Assembly (NCBI RefSeq): GCF_003048675.2
Contig: NZ_CP060707.1
Span: 558,001 to 622,000, forward strand
From: Campylobacter concisus
GTDB lineage: Bacteria; Campylobacterota; Campylobacteria; Campylobacterales; Campylobacteraceae
Length of the DNA stretch: 64,000 nt
Reading direction: 5' to 3'
The position numbers and the translations under genes were made by a program. This document shows positions 9,352 to 17,460 of this stretch, piece after piece; within the stretch, counting starts at the first letter, position 1; each line of letters opens with the position of its first letter. The notes under the pieces are model-generated. The model had not been told where the DNA came from, ran no database searches, and was given only the letters and a program-made list of their open reading frames with translations.

Positions 9352-9407
9352 AGCTATCCTTTTTAAAATAATTAGAGTTAAAATCTAAGAAAAAAGAAAG
9401 GATAGCT
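9352..9407 (+). promoter_or_regulatory. Inverted repeat covering the ribosome site of the PLP-enzyme gene
   Basis: AGCTATCCTTT (9352-9362) and its exact complement AAAGGATAGCT (9397-9407) are 34 nt apart. The right arm contains the AAAGGA ribosome site of the gene starting at 9409. In RNA the arms could pair and hide that site, or the hairpin could simply end the upstream transcript. Confidence 0.4.
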
Positions 9408-9408
9408 C

Positions 9409-10515
9409 ATGAAAATCACCGAAATAGACACTCCAGCACTGCTCATAGATAAAGATATAGTGTTAAAAAACTTAGAAAAAATGCAAAAATATGCTGATAA
9501 ATTTAATGTAAGCTTAAGACCACATACCAAAACACATAAGATGCCATACTTTGCGAAAATGCAAGTGGCTCACGGCGCAAAGGGCGTTACGGTGGCAAAG
9601 GTAGGCGAGGCTGAAGTGATGGCAAAAGAGGGGTTAAGCGACATTTTCATCGCAAATGAGATCGTTACAAGGCAGAAATTTGCTCGCATTATAGCTCTCT
9701 TAAAATCTGGCGCAAAAGTGAGCTTTGGCGTCGATAACGTGGGCGTTTTAAGGCTCATTGATGAGGTCTTTGGCGAGGCTGGTGAGATAGCTAGGCTACT
9801 TGTCGAGATAGAAGTTGGCGAAAACCGCTCAGGCGTCATAGAAGAGGACGATTTTAGAGCTTTGATGAGTGCTTTTAAAGAGTGCAAAAACGTGGAATTT
9901 TGCGGCGTTTTCTCGCATGAGGGCCACTCGTACAAGGCAAAAGATAAGCGTGAATGCGAGCAAATTTTTAAAGTGGCAACCATGAGAACGCTAAAATTTG
10001 CTGATATCGCGCGCGAGTTTGGATATGAAAATTTTACTGTTAGCATAGGCTCGACGCCATCACTCATAAACGACTTTGAGATACCAAAAGGCGTCACCGA
10101 GCTGCGCCCTGGCACATATATATTTATGGATGCGTCGCAGGCAAATGCTTATGGTAGCTTTGATATGAACGCTGCTAGCGTGCTTAGCGTCGTGATCTCA
10201 AGGCCGACTGCGACCCGCACGATCCTTGATGCTGGGGCAAAGGCTCTAACAAAAGAGAGGCGCAGTGAGGGCTTTTGCACGACGCCTGGCATGGGGCTCA
10301 TCGCAGAGCATGAAGTGTGGATAGATAGCCTGTTTGACGAGCATGCGATCATCTTAAACGAGAAATTTGCAAAAAGTGTGCGCGTGGGCGATCTCGTGCG
10401 CATATATCCAAATCACATCTGCCCGGTGGTAAATTTGTACGACTACGCCTATCTTGTAAGCGGCGATGAGGTCTGCGAAAAGGTGCCAGTTTTAGCAAGA
10501 GGTAAGATAGAGTAA
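9409..10515 (+). CDS. PLP-dependent D-threonine aldolase / D-serine dehydratase-like (DSD1) family enzyme
   Basis: Fold-type III PLP enzyme with an alanine-racemase-like barrel and the DSD1 C-terminal metal-binding domain (368 aa). The N-terminus TEIDTPALLIDKDIV and the segment LRPHTKTHKMPYFAKMQ, with the likely PLP lysine in HTKTHK, are diagnostic. The C-terminal part has DEHAIIL and YPNHICPVVNLYD, where His and Cys are the expected metal ligands. Family members cleave D-threonine or other D-3-hydroxyamino acids, or deaminate D-serine; the exact substrate cannot be read. It follows the molybdoenzyme by 88 bp on the same strand. A very stable hairpin lies downstream. Confidence 0.88.
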   Translation: MKITEIDTPALLIDKDIVLKNLEKMQKYADKFNVSLRPHTKTHKMPYFAKMQVAHGAKGVTVAKVGEAEVMAKEGLSDIFIANEIVTRQKFARIIALLKSGAKVSFGVDNVGVLRLIDEVFGEAGEIARLLVEIEVGENRSGVIEEDDFRALMSAFKECKNVEFCGVFSHEGHSYKAKDKRECEQIFKVATMRTLKFADIAREFGYENFTVSIGSTPSLINDFEIPKGVTELRPGTYIFMDASQANAYGSFDMNAASVLSVVISRPTATRTILDAGAKALTKERRSEGFCTTPGMGLIAEHEVWIDSLFDEHAIILNEKFAKSVRVGDLVRIYPNHICPVVNLYDYAYLVSGDEVCEKVPVLARGKIE

Positions 10516-10538
10516 GTAAATTTGGTTGATATATCTGC

Positions 10539-10567
10539 GCATGCAGTGCTTTAGCACTGACGCATGC
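10539..10567 (+). other. Small hairpin with GCATGC arms
   Basis: The inner stem CAGTGCT (10544-10550) / AGCACTG (10553-10559) is extended by GCATG (10539-10543) / CATGC (10563-10567) after a 3-nt bulge. It lies just downstream of the PLP-enzyme stop and before a second, longer hairpin. Function is unknown. Confidence 0.45.
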
Positions 10568-10598
10568 ACCTCTAACGTGCGAGGGGATTGTGGGATAT

Positions 10599-10649
10599 AA
10601 AGGGAGATAAGGGGACGGCTTCGTAATTCAAGTCCCCTTGTCTCCCTTT
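10599..10649 (+). terminator. Very stable hairpin, possible terminator or structured element
   Basis: An 18-bp stem (10599-10616 with 10632-10649, only one G-U pair, no mismatch) of the form AAAGGGAGATAAGGGGAC closes a 15-nt loop. Only one T follows after the arm's own final Ts, so it is atypical as a Rho-independent terminator. It could instead be a REP-like element or an RNA-stabilising hairpin. Apart from this, the other hairpin and the palindromic repeat, the 456-bp gap (10516-10971) shows no gene. Confidence 0.5.
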
Positions 10650-10708
10650 TGAACAAAATCTTTTAAATTTAAAGTTTATATTCTTAAAAATAGAAATTTA
10701 GTATTTTC

Positions 10709-10818
10709 AAATTTTAAAATTTCATTCACTCGTAAGAATTGGCTACTGATTTTAGGTCTCGCAAAGCTTACCACTAAAATCAGAGCCGAAATTACTCGTT
10801 CATGAAATTTAAAAATTT
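10709..10818 (-). repeat. Intergenic palindromic repeat, copy B (~110 bp, inverted relative to copy A)
   Basis: Read on the minus strand it contains CGAGTAATTTCGGCTCT and later CAGTAGCCAATTC, the same blocks as copy A at 1044-1159. The whole element is close to palindromic: the outer AAATTTT/TTTCAT parts and an inner pair, GGCTACTGATTTTAG (10741-10755) with CTAAAATCAGAGCC (10783-10796 region), complement each other with one bulge. It could form one long hairpin and has no ORF. Confidence 0.65.
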
Positions 10819-10928
10819 AATAAAACGCATGCAATGTTAAGCTCTATCAAACATCCTTCCATGCTCGTATCAAATTTTCAAACACATTTTAAACCAAATT
10901 TCACTCTTATAAACGCCGTCTAAATTTT

Positions 10929-10940
10929 AAGTGTTATAAT
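10929..10940 (+). promoter_or_regulatory. Probable -10 promoter element for the cdsA operon
   Basis: TATAAT at 10935-10940 lies 31 bp before the cdsA start, in an AT-rich context and preceded by a TG-like extension (AGTGTTATAAT). It is the only good -10 match in this spacer. Confidence 0.5.
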
Positions 10941-10971
10941 TACGGCAAAATAACGATTTTAAGGAGAGTGT

Positions 10972-11703
10972 ATGTCTTCACGCATTATCACTGGCGTTTT
11001 GATGTTTGTTGCTATTTTGGTAGTTTTTTTTATAGATAATTATATTTTAAATTTTATTTTGCTTGGCGCTGTGCTTTACTTTGCCTTTAATGAGTCGCTC
11101 AAGCTTTATGGCATCGATCACAAACAGCTAGTTTATGCAGCGCTCGCATTTTACGTGCTTACATATTTTACAAATCCGATCTTCATCGCGATCCTTGCGA
11201 TCATGCTAGTGGCATCTATCCTTGCGCACATAAAAAGCGAAAATTTAAAGCTAGTTGCACCTTTTGTCTATCCAACAACTCCTATTTTTATGATGTGGAT
11301 GCTCTACTCGGAGTATGGCATGGGCTATCTTGCGTGGCTTATCTTAAGCGTAGTTGCAAGCGATAGTGGCGCATTTTTCGTTGGCAAAGCCTTTGGCAAG
11401 CACCCATTTAGCCCAAGCTCACCAAACAAAACCATCGAAGGTGCAGTTGGCGGCGTGGTAGTGGGCACCATAATTGGCTGCGTCGTTGGAAATTTCGTAA
11501 CAGAAGGCTTTTTTCAAATTCTATTTTCAAGCTTCTTGGTTTGCGTCTTTGCGGTCTGGGGAGATCTCTTTGAGAGCTATCTAAAAAGACTTTGCGGAGT
11601 CAAAGACAGCGGCACGCTTTTTCCAGGACACGGCGGTATGCTTGATAGGATAGATGGCTATTTATTTGGCGTTGTTGCGCTACTTTGGTCGCTATCGTGG
11701 TAA
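10972..11703 (+). CDS. cdsA: Phosphatidate cytidylyltransferase
   Basis: Inner-membrane enzyme that makes CDP-diacylglycerol from phosphatidate and CTP for phospholipid synthesis. The 243-aa protein has about seven membrane helices and the CdsA signature near the C-terminus: the GVKDSGTLFPGHGGMLDRID segment (residues ~206-225), with the upstream SDSGAFFVGKAFGKHPFSP-type region. AAGGAGAG lies 8 nt before the ATG, and a TATAAT box precedes it. The end overlaps the next gene, dxr, by about 19 bp. The cdsA-dxr-pgp1-tsaD order matches C. jejuni from memory. Confidence 0.95.
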   Translation: MSSRIITGVLMFVAILVVFFIDNYILNFILLGAVLYFAFNESLKLYGIDHKQLVYAALAFYVLTYFTNPIFIAILAIMLVASILAHIKSENLKLVAPFVYPTTPIFMMWMLYSEYGMGYLAWLILSVVASDSGAFFVGKAFGKHPFSPSSPNKTIEGAVGGVVVGTIIGCVVGNFVTEGFFQILFSSFLVCVFAVWGDLFESYLKRLCGVKDSGTLFPGHGGMLDRIDGYLFGVVALLWSLSW

Positions 11704-12794
11704 TACTTGGCTCCACTGGCTCGATCGGCAAAAATACTCTAGCGCTCTGCGAGAAATTTGACATTAGCGTCGAGGCACTAAGCTGCGCTAAAAACGTAGC
11801 TTTGCTAAATGAGCAAATTTTAAAATTTAAGCCAAAATTTGTCTGTGTGGGCGACGAAAAGCTAGTTAAAAATGTAAAAAATATTGAGCCAAGAAATATC
11901 TTTTTTGGCGAGGCTGGACTGCTTGAGATGCTTGAAATTTCAAGCTCAAAAAAGGTGATAAATGCTCTTGTTGGCTTTGCTGGGCTTGCTCCTAGTCTAA
12001 AGACACAAGCGCTTGGCAAAAGGCTCGCCCTTGCAAACAAAGAGAGCCTTGTTGTTGGCGGTAAATTTCTAAAAACAAGAGAAATTTTGCCAATAGACAG
12101 CGAGCATTTTGGGCTTAAATTTCTACTAGAAAACAAAACTCCAGCCAAAAAACTCATCATCACAGCAAGCGGTGGGGCATTTTATAAAAAACCGATCAAA
12201 TTTCTAAAAGATGCCACGCCAAGCGACGCTCTAAAACATCCAAACTGGGATATGGGCGCAAAGATAACGATTGACAGCGCGACGATGACAAACAAGCTTT
12301 TTGAGGTGATGGAGGCCTACTGGCTTTACGGCATAAAAGATATTGAGGCCGTGATAGAGCCAACCTCAGCCATCCACGCCGTAGTTGAGTTTATCGATGG
12401 CTCAAGCACTATGCATCTCTCACGCACAGATATGAAGCTGGCCATTTCGCATGCTATCTTTGAAAAAGTTGAGCAAAATATCGTTTCACACGCAAATTTA
12501 CTTGATCTAAAAAATATCAAATTTCAGAGGATCAGCCTTAAAAAATATCCAGTCTTTTCTCTAAAAGATGAAGTCTTAGCTAGTCCTGATCTAGGTGTCG
12601 TCATAAACGCTGCAAACGAGGTTGGAGTATTTAGCTTTTTAGAGAAAAAGTGCTCATTTTTAGATATATCAAGGCTCATTTTGGGCTCATCTAAAAAATT
12701 TAAAGATATAAAAATTTCAAGCATAGATGAAATTTATGAAGTTGATAAAGAGGTTAGAGAATACGCAAAAAGGATGCTAAATGCAAAGGTATGA
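11685..12794 (+). CDS. dxr: 1-deoxy-D-xylulose 5-phosphate reductoisomerase
   Basis: Second enzyme of the MEP isoprenoid pathway, converting DXP to MEP with NADPH. The Rossmann motif VVILGSTGSIGKNTL is at the N-terminus. ALANKESLVVGG and DSEHFGLKF hold the cofactor and metal-site residues, with the SGGAF and TIDSATMTNKLFEVMEA segments that follow in the family. Length is normal for Campylobacter (about 369 aa). No ATG is available at the start: TTG at 11685 or GTG at 11697 must be used, both inside the cdsA end, which points to translational coupling. The 3' end overlaps uraA by 14 bp. Confidence 0.95.
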   Translation: MVAIVVILGSTGSIGKNTLALCEKFDISVEALSCAKNVALLNEQILKFKPKFVCVGDEKLVKNVKNIEPRNIFFGEAGLLEMLEISSSKKVINALVGFAGLAPSLKTQALGKRLALANKESLVVGGKFLKTREILPIDSEHFGLKFLLENKTPAKKLIITASGGAFYKKPIKFLKDATPSDALKHPNWDMGAKITIDSATMTNKLFEVMEAYWLYGIKDIEAVIEPTSAIHAVVEFIDGSSTMHLSRTDMKLAISHAIFEKVEQNIVSHANLLDLKNIKFQRISLKKYPVFSLKDEVLASPDLGVVINAANEVGVFSFLEKKCSFLDISRLILGSSKKFKDIKISSIDEIYEVDKEVREYAKRMLNAKV

Positions 12795-14016
12795 GGGGTA
12801 TAAATTTGATCTTAAGCAAAGCTTGATCGGTGTGCAGTTTTTATTTGTCGCCTTTGGTGCGCTCGTGCTCGTGCCTATCCTTACGGGGCTTGATGCAAAC
12901 GTAGCGCTTTTTACCGCTGGTCTTGGCACGCTGCTTTTTCAGCTAATAACTAGAAAAAATGTCCCGCCGATCTTTCTAGCAAGCTCGTTTGCCTTCATCG
13001 CTCCGCTTCAGTACGGCATCGAAAAATGGGGTATACCAGTGACCATGGGCGGAGTTATATTTGCTGGATTTTTCTATGTCGCGCTAAGTCTTGTTGTTCG
13101 CTTTGGCGGAGAGAAAATTTTGCATAAAATTTTACCTCCAGTCGTTGTTGGTCCAGTCATCATGACCATAGGCCTCATACTAGCTCCAAATGCCGTCAAA
13201 ATGGCAACTTCAGCTACTGAGACCTACACTCAAAACGTAGCTATGATGGTAGCGGCCACATCGCTTATAGCCACTATCGTTGTCATGATGCTAGGACGTG
13301 GGATGTTTAGACTTATACCGATCCTACTTGGCATCATCGCTGGCTACATCGTGGCTTACTGCTTTGGCATGGTTGATTTTAGCGCCATCGCTAACGCTCC
13401 TTGGTTTAGAGTGCCAAGCTTTAGCGCACCAAAATTTGAACTCGAAGCGATCATCTACATGATACCTATCGCCATCGCCCCAGCGATCGAGCACATCGGC
13501 GATATGCTTGCTATCTCAAACGTCACAAAAGAGGATTTTTTGAAAAATCCAGGCCTTAAAAATACCCTTTTAGGCGACGGCCTAGCCACCTCGCTAGCTG
13601 CTGCCTTTGGTGGTCCGCCAAACACCACCTACTCAGAGGTCACAGGTGCAGTTAGCCTTACAAAAGCGTATAATCCAGCGATCATGACCTTTGCAGCGAT
13701 CACTGCTATCGTGCTAGCCTTCGTTGGCAAGCTTGGTGCGGTGCTCTCGACCATCCCAGCACCAGTTATCGGCGGTATCATGCTACTACTTTTTGGCATC
13801 ATTGCAAGCGTTGGCATGGAGACACTTATAAAAAATAAAGTCGATCTTGCCGATCCTAGAAATATGATAATCGTAGCCCTCATCTTCATCTTTGCCATCG
13901 GTGGCATGGTGCTTGACCTTGGAGCGGTTAAATTTTCAGGTATCGGACTTGGCGCGGTTACTGGTATAGTTTTAAATTTGCTTTTGCCAAAGACAAAGCA
14001 TTACGAAGGATATTAA
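12781..14016 (+). CDS. uraA: Uracil/xanthine permease (NCS2 family), probably UraA
   Basis: Nucleobase:proton symporter of the inner membrane (411 aa, about 12-14 helices). QSLIGVQFLFVAFGALVLVP is the typical NCS2 opening, and the conserved acidic and Asn regions follow: IAPAIEHIGDMLAIS (substrate-site Glu/His) and GGPPNTTYSEVTGAVSLTKA. This favours uracil over xanthine as substrate, though not decisively. It overlaps dxr by 14 bp and ends one base into pgp1, so it is read as part of the cdsA operon. In C. jejuni the neighbours dxr and pgp1 are adjacent (from memory), so this transporter looks like an insertion into a conserved block. Confidence 0.88.
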   Translation: MQRYEGYKFDLKQSLIGVQFLFVAFGALVLVPILTGLDANVALFTAGLGTLLFQLITRKNVPPIFLASSFAFIAPLQYGIEKWGIPVTMGGVIFAGFFYVALSLVVRFGGEKILHKILPPVVVGPVIMTIGLILAPNAVKMATSATETYTQNVAMMVAATSLIATIVVMMLGRGMFRLIPILLGIIAGYIVAYCFGMVDFSAIANAPWFRVPSFSAPKFELEAIIYMIPIAIAPAIEHIGDMLAISNVTKEDFLKNPGLKNTLLGDGLATSLAAAFGGPPNTTYSEVTGAVSLTKAYNPAIMTFAAITAIVLAFVGKLGAVLSTIPAPVIGGIMLLLFGIIASVGMETLIKNKVDLADPRNMIIVALIFIFAIGGMVLDLGAVKFSGIGLGAVTGIVLNLLLPKTKHYEGY

Positions 14017-15314
14017 TGCGTAAATTTAGACTTTTTCTGGCAGCTCTAGTGGCTGCAAGCCTTGCAAATGCAAGCGCACTGGACTATGCACTTATCAAAA
14101 AAGGTGAGCCAAGTAGCAATACTATGCTCTTAATCGGAGGCATACAAGGCGACGAGCCAGGCGGTTTTTTGGCGGCTTCTATCGTGGCGACTGATTATAA
14201 CATCACAAAAGGCTCGCTTTGGGTCGTGCCAAATTTAAATTTCCCAAGCATCATCGAGCGAAGTCGCGGCACAAAGGGCGATATGAATAGAAAATTTGCC
14301 CATGTCGAAAAGGACGATCCAGACTACAACTCAGTGATGAAGATAAAAGACGTCATCACCGACAAAAACGTCACTCTCATCTTAAATTTACACGATGGTA
14401 GCGGATATTATAGAGATAAATTTATAAGCAAGGATGAAAATCCAGACAAATGGGGCAACACCTGCATCATCGACCAAAGCACGCTACCAGGCTCAAAGTA
14501 CCCAGAGCTTGAAAGCATCGCCTCAAGCGTAAAAGACGTGCTAAATAAGCACCTTATAGACCCAAAACATCGGTATCACGTCAAAAATACGCACACCGCG
14601 ATGGGCGATAAAGAGATGCTAAAAAGCCTCACCTACTACGCTATCACGCAAAATAAGTCAGCCTTTGCAAACGAAGCTAGTAAAAATTTAAATGCCGAGC
14701 AAAGGACATATTATCACCTAGTGGCGATCGAAGAGTATATGAAAAAGGCTGGTATTAGTTTTACTAGGCCATTTGAGCTTGATGTAAAAAGCGTGAAAAA
14801 GGCGATCGAAAAAGAGATCAGACTTGAGCTATTTGACAGCTACGCTCTTAGCCTTAAAAATTTAAAACCAGTGATAAGCTTCGTGCCATTTAAAAAGGGC
14901 GAGCTAAACTACCACTCGCCAAATCCACTAATCGCCGTCATAAAAGAGAATGACACTTACAAAGTGCAGTATGGTAACCGCTCTGTCACAAGGCTAAAAC
15001 CGCAATACTTCGAGTTTGCAAAGCCGCTTGATAAAATTTCTCTTTTGAGCGATGGCAACGAGCAGGTGCTAAAAAGTGGCGACAAATTTAGCGTTAAAAA
15101 GAGCTTTAAAGTAAAATCACTCAAAAACGTGCGCGTAAATGTTATAGGATATGGTACTAAAAGCATCGATGAGAGCGAGCAGGACATCGATAAAAACAGC
15201 CTAAACAAAAGCTATAGCATAGATAAAGATGGCAAAATTTACCGAGTTGAGTTTTACAAAAGCGAAAATGGCAAAGAGAAATTTGCTGGCATGATACTAG
15301 CGGAGTTTAGATGA
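14016..15314 (+). CDS. pgp1: Peptidoglycan DL-carboxypeptidase, Pgp1/Csd4 family (M99)
   Basis: Periplasmic zinc carboxypeptidase that trims muropeptide tripeptides to dipeptides and is needed for helical cell shape in C. jejuni and H. pylori. Residues 1-20 are a secretion signal. The metal site is the unusual Gln-containing set: Gln44 and Glu47 in GGIQGDEPGG, and His126 in LILNLHDGSG. These match Csd4 Gln46/Glu49/His128 in spacing. The C-terminal half would be the Csd4-type accessory domains. At 432 aa it is slightly shorter than C. jejuni Pgp1. The start shares one base with the uraA stop, and the stop overlaps the tsaD start (ATGA), so the genes are coupled. Confidence 0.92.
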   Translation: MRKFRLFLAALVAASLANASALDYALIKKGEPSSNTMLLIGGIQGDEPGGFLAASIVATDYNITKGSLWVVPNLNFPSIIERSRGTKGDMNRKFAHVEKDDPDYNSVMKIKDVITDKNVTLILNLHDGSGYYRDKFISKDENPDKWGNTCIIDQSTLPGSKYPELESIASSVKDVLNKHLIDPKHRYHVKNTHTAMGDKEMLKSLTYYAITQNKSAFANEASKNLNAEQRTYYHLVAIEEYMKKAGISFTRPFELDVKSVKKAIEKEIRLELFDSYALSLKNLKPVISFVPFKKGELNYHSPNPLIAVIKENDTYKVQYGNRSVTRLKPQYFEFAKPLDKISLLSDGNEQVLKSGDKFSVKKSFKVKSLKNVRVNVIGYGTKSIDESEQDIDKNSLNKSYSIDKDGKIYRVEFYKSENGKEKFAGMILAEFR

Positions 15315-16321
15315 TACTTGGCATCGAAAGTAGCTGCGATGACAGCTCTGTCGCACTCATAGATGAAGGCACGCTGGAGCAAATTTATTATAAAAAGATC
15401 TCACAAGAAGAGGAGCACGCTATCTTTGGTGGCGTGGTTCCAGAGCTTGCAGCGAGGCTTCACACAAAGGCACTGCCAGCACTTTTAAATGATATCTTGC
15501 TAAATTTAAAAGATATAAACGCGATCGCCGTGACAAACGAGCCAGGGCTAAGCGTGAGCCTAATAGGTGGTGTGAGCATGGCAAAATCGCTAAGTATCGC
15601 CCTAAATATCCCACTAATCGCCGTAAATCACCTAGTTGGTCATATCTACTCGCTATTTTTAGACCGCGAAGCCACCTTTCCGCTTGGCGTTTTGCTAGTA
15701 AGTGGCGGACATACGATGATTCTTGAGATTAGCGAAAATGGCGAGATTTTAGAGCTTGCAAGCACTAGCGATGATAGCTTTGGCGAGAGCTTTGACAAGG
15801 TGGCAAAGATGCTTGATCTTGGCTATCCAGGGGGTGCTGTGGTGCAGCAAAACGCACTTTTATGCGAGGATAAAGATAGGTTTAAATTTACTGTCCCGCT
15901 TCTTTACGACAAACGCCTTGAGTACAGCTTTTCAGGGCTAAAAAACCAAGTCAGAGTTGAAATTTCAAAGCTTGAAACCATCACACAAAAAGATATTGCA
16001 GATATTTGCTATGCCTTTGAAAATACGGCTTGCGAGCACATTTTAAATAAGCTTAAAAAGGTTTTCAAGCTAAGAAACTTTAAGCGCTTTGGCGTGGTTG
16101 GTGGAGCGAGCGCGAATTTAAATTTACGAAAAAGACTTGAAGCGCTTTGTCAAAAAAATGGGTGCGAGCTTTTGCTAGCTCCACTTGCGTTTTGCTCTGA
16201 TAATGCTCTGATGATAGCAAGGGCTGGACGTGAGAAATACTTAAAAAAAGAGTTTATCTCACATGATAAGCTAACTATAAATCCAAGGGTTAGCTTTAAG
16301 AAGTTTGAGCTAGATATCTAA
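15311..16321 (+). CDS. tsaD: tRNA N6-adenosine threonylcarbamoyltransferase
   Basis: Catalytic subunit for the t6A37 modification of ANN-decoding tRNAs, acting with TsaB and TsaE encoded elsewhere. The ASKHA fold is clear: GIESSCDDSSVALID at the N-terminus, the metal-binding HLVGHIYSL (HxxxH), LVSGGHTMI, and FGVVGGASANLNLRKRL near the C-terminus. At 336 aa it is normal length. Its start codon overlaps the pgp1 stop in an ATGA arrangement, and it is the last gene of the operon. The spacer after it is very AT-rich and shows no clear terminator. Confidence 0.96.
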   Translation: MILGIESSCDDSSVALIDEGTLEQIYYKKISQEEEHAIFGGVVPELAARLHTKALPALLNDILLNLKDINAIAVTNEPGLSVSLIGGVSMAKSLSIALNIPLIAVNHLVGHIYSLFLDREATFPLGVLLVSGGHTMILEISENGEILELASTSDDSFGESFDKVAKMLDLGYPGGAVVQQNALLCEDKDRFKFTVPLLYDKRLEYSFSGLKNQVRVEISKLETITQKDIADICYAFENTACEHILNKLKKVFKLRNFKRFGVVGGASANLNLRKRLEALCQKNGCELLLAPLAFCSDNALMIARAGREKYLKKEFISHDKLTINPRVSFKKFELDI

Positions 16322-16510
16322 ATTTCCTCAAAAACTTTTATTTAAAATCTTCTATTTTTAAAATTTGAAATAATGCAAATTTGCACTATTTCAAGCTTAA
16401 AATTTAAATAATTATTTTAATAAATTATATTTATGTAATTTATTTTAATAAAATCATAATAATTTAAACTTTAGTTTGGTACTATTTTGTCAGATTTACA
16501 AAAAGGTAAA

Positions 16511-17257
16511 ATGATGAAAAAGGCTCTATTTCTAGGATTTAGCGCACTTTTATTATTAGTGGGCTGCAAGGAAAGCAATATAGGCATTGTTAAAAACTAT
16601 ATTTTAAAAGGTAATAAATCAATAACGATAGGCTCGGCGATAGATAGCTTTAAAGGTTGCTCAAGTACTCAGTGGCAAGACATTAGTAGCGATGGAAAGA
16701 AAGTGGTTAAAGTAAGCTGCGTAGTGGGGAAAAATGTACTTGAAGATGAGTTTAAAAGAAAAAATAATGGCTACATAAAAGCTCTAAATAATGCCAAGGC
16801 TGCTCAGCAAAAAAAAGTTGATAACAGCTTGGAGCTAGCACTTGATAGCGCAAATAGCATATTAAAGAACGGTAAAAGCATAGATAAAGAGACTATTTTA
16901 TCCATCGCAAACAAGCACTGTAAATTTGATCCGACGAAAGAAAGCGCTAGCTATATAGCCTCTGTTAGCTGTGACCTTGAGTTTAAAAATGAGCTTGCTC
17001 AAATTTTAGATATCAAGCAAAAATGGGTCTTTGACAACGTCGTAGTCCAAAGCAAATACGCTGCCTACTACTCGCAAAAAGAGCCAGAAGTGATCTATTT
17101 TGGTGAAAATACTAAAAAGATAAATGAGAGAGTTATTGAGCTTACCTTCATGATAAATAGCGATAAAAGTGTTAATATCTCAAAGGTTACAAAGATAGAT
17201 GACGGCGATACGAAAGATATAAACCGCGGTTTGGTTGCGATGTTTTATGCAAGATAA
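16511..17257 (+). CDS. Hypothetical lipoprotein
   Basis: Probable membrane-anchored lipoprotein of unknown role (about 248 aa). The start MMKKALFLGFSALLLLVGCKES has a short charged part, a hydrophobic run and a lipobox LVGC with Cys at residue 19 or 18. I chose the ATG pair at 16511/16514, because AAAAGG lies just upstream, over a Met 24 bp earlier. The mature part has several more Cys (FKGCSS, VSCVVG, KHCKF, VSCDLE) that may form disulfides, and no recognised domain. It stands alone, with AT-rich spacers on both sides. Confidence 0.75.
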   Translation: MMKKALFLGFSALLLLVGCKESNIGIVKNYILKGNKSITIGSAIDSFKGCSSTQWQDISSDGKKVVKVSCVVGKNVLEDEFKRKNNGYIKALNNAKAAQQKKVDNSLELALDSANSILKNGKSIDKETILSIANKHCKFDPTKESASYIASVSCDLEFKNELAQILDIKQKWVFDNVVVQSKYAAYYSQKEPEVIYFGENTKKINERVIELTFMINSDKSVNISKVTKIDDGDTKDINRGLVAMFYAR

Positions 17258-17460
17258 ATTTTGCTACTAAAATAAATATATTTAAGTTTAAAAGTATTAC
17301 ATTTTAAAAGCATGCTCTTGCTTATTTTGATAAGAGCAAATTTGTTATTTTGAGAAGTTAAAATTATATTTTACCATCTACTAAAGCTCGTAACTCTTCT
17401 TTGATAGCTTCATAAGTAAAAATTTAATAAAATCCTAAAATATCAACAAAAAGAGTCTTT

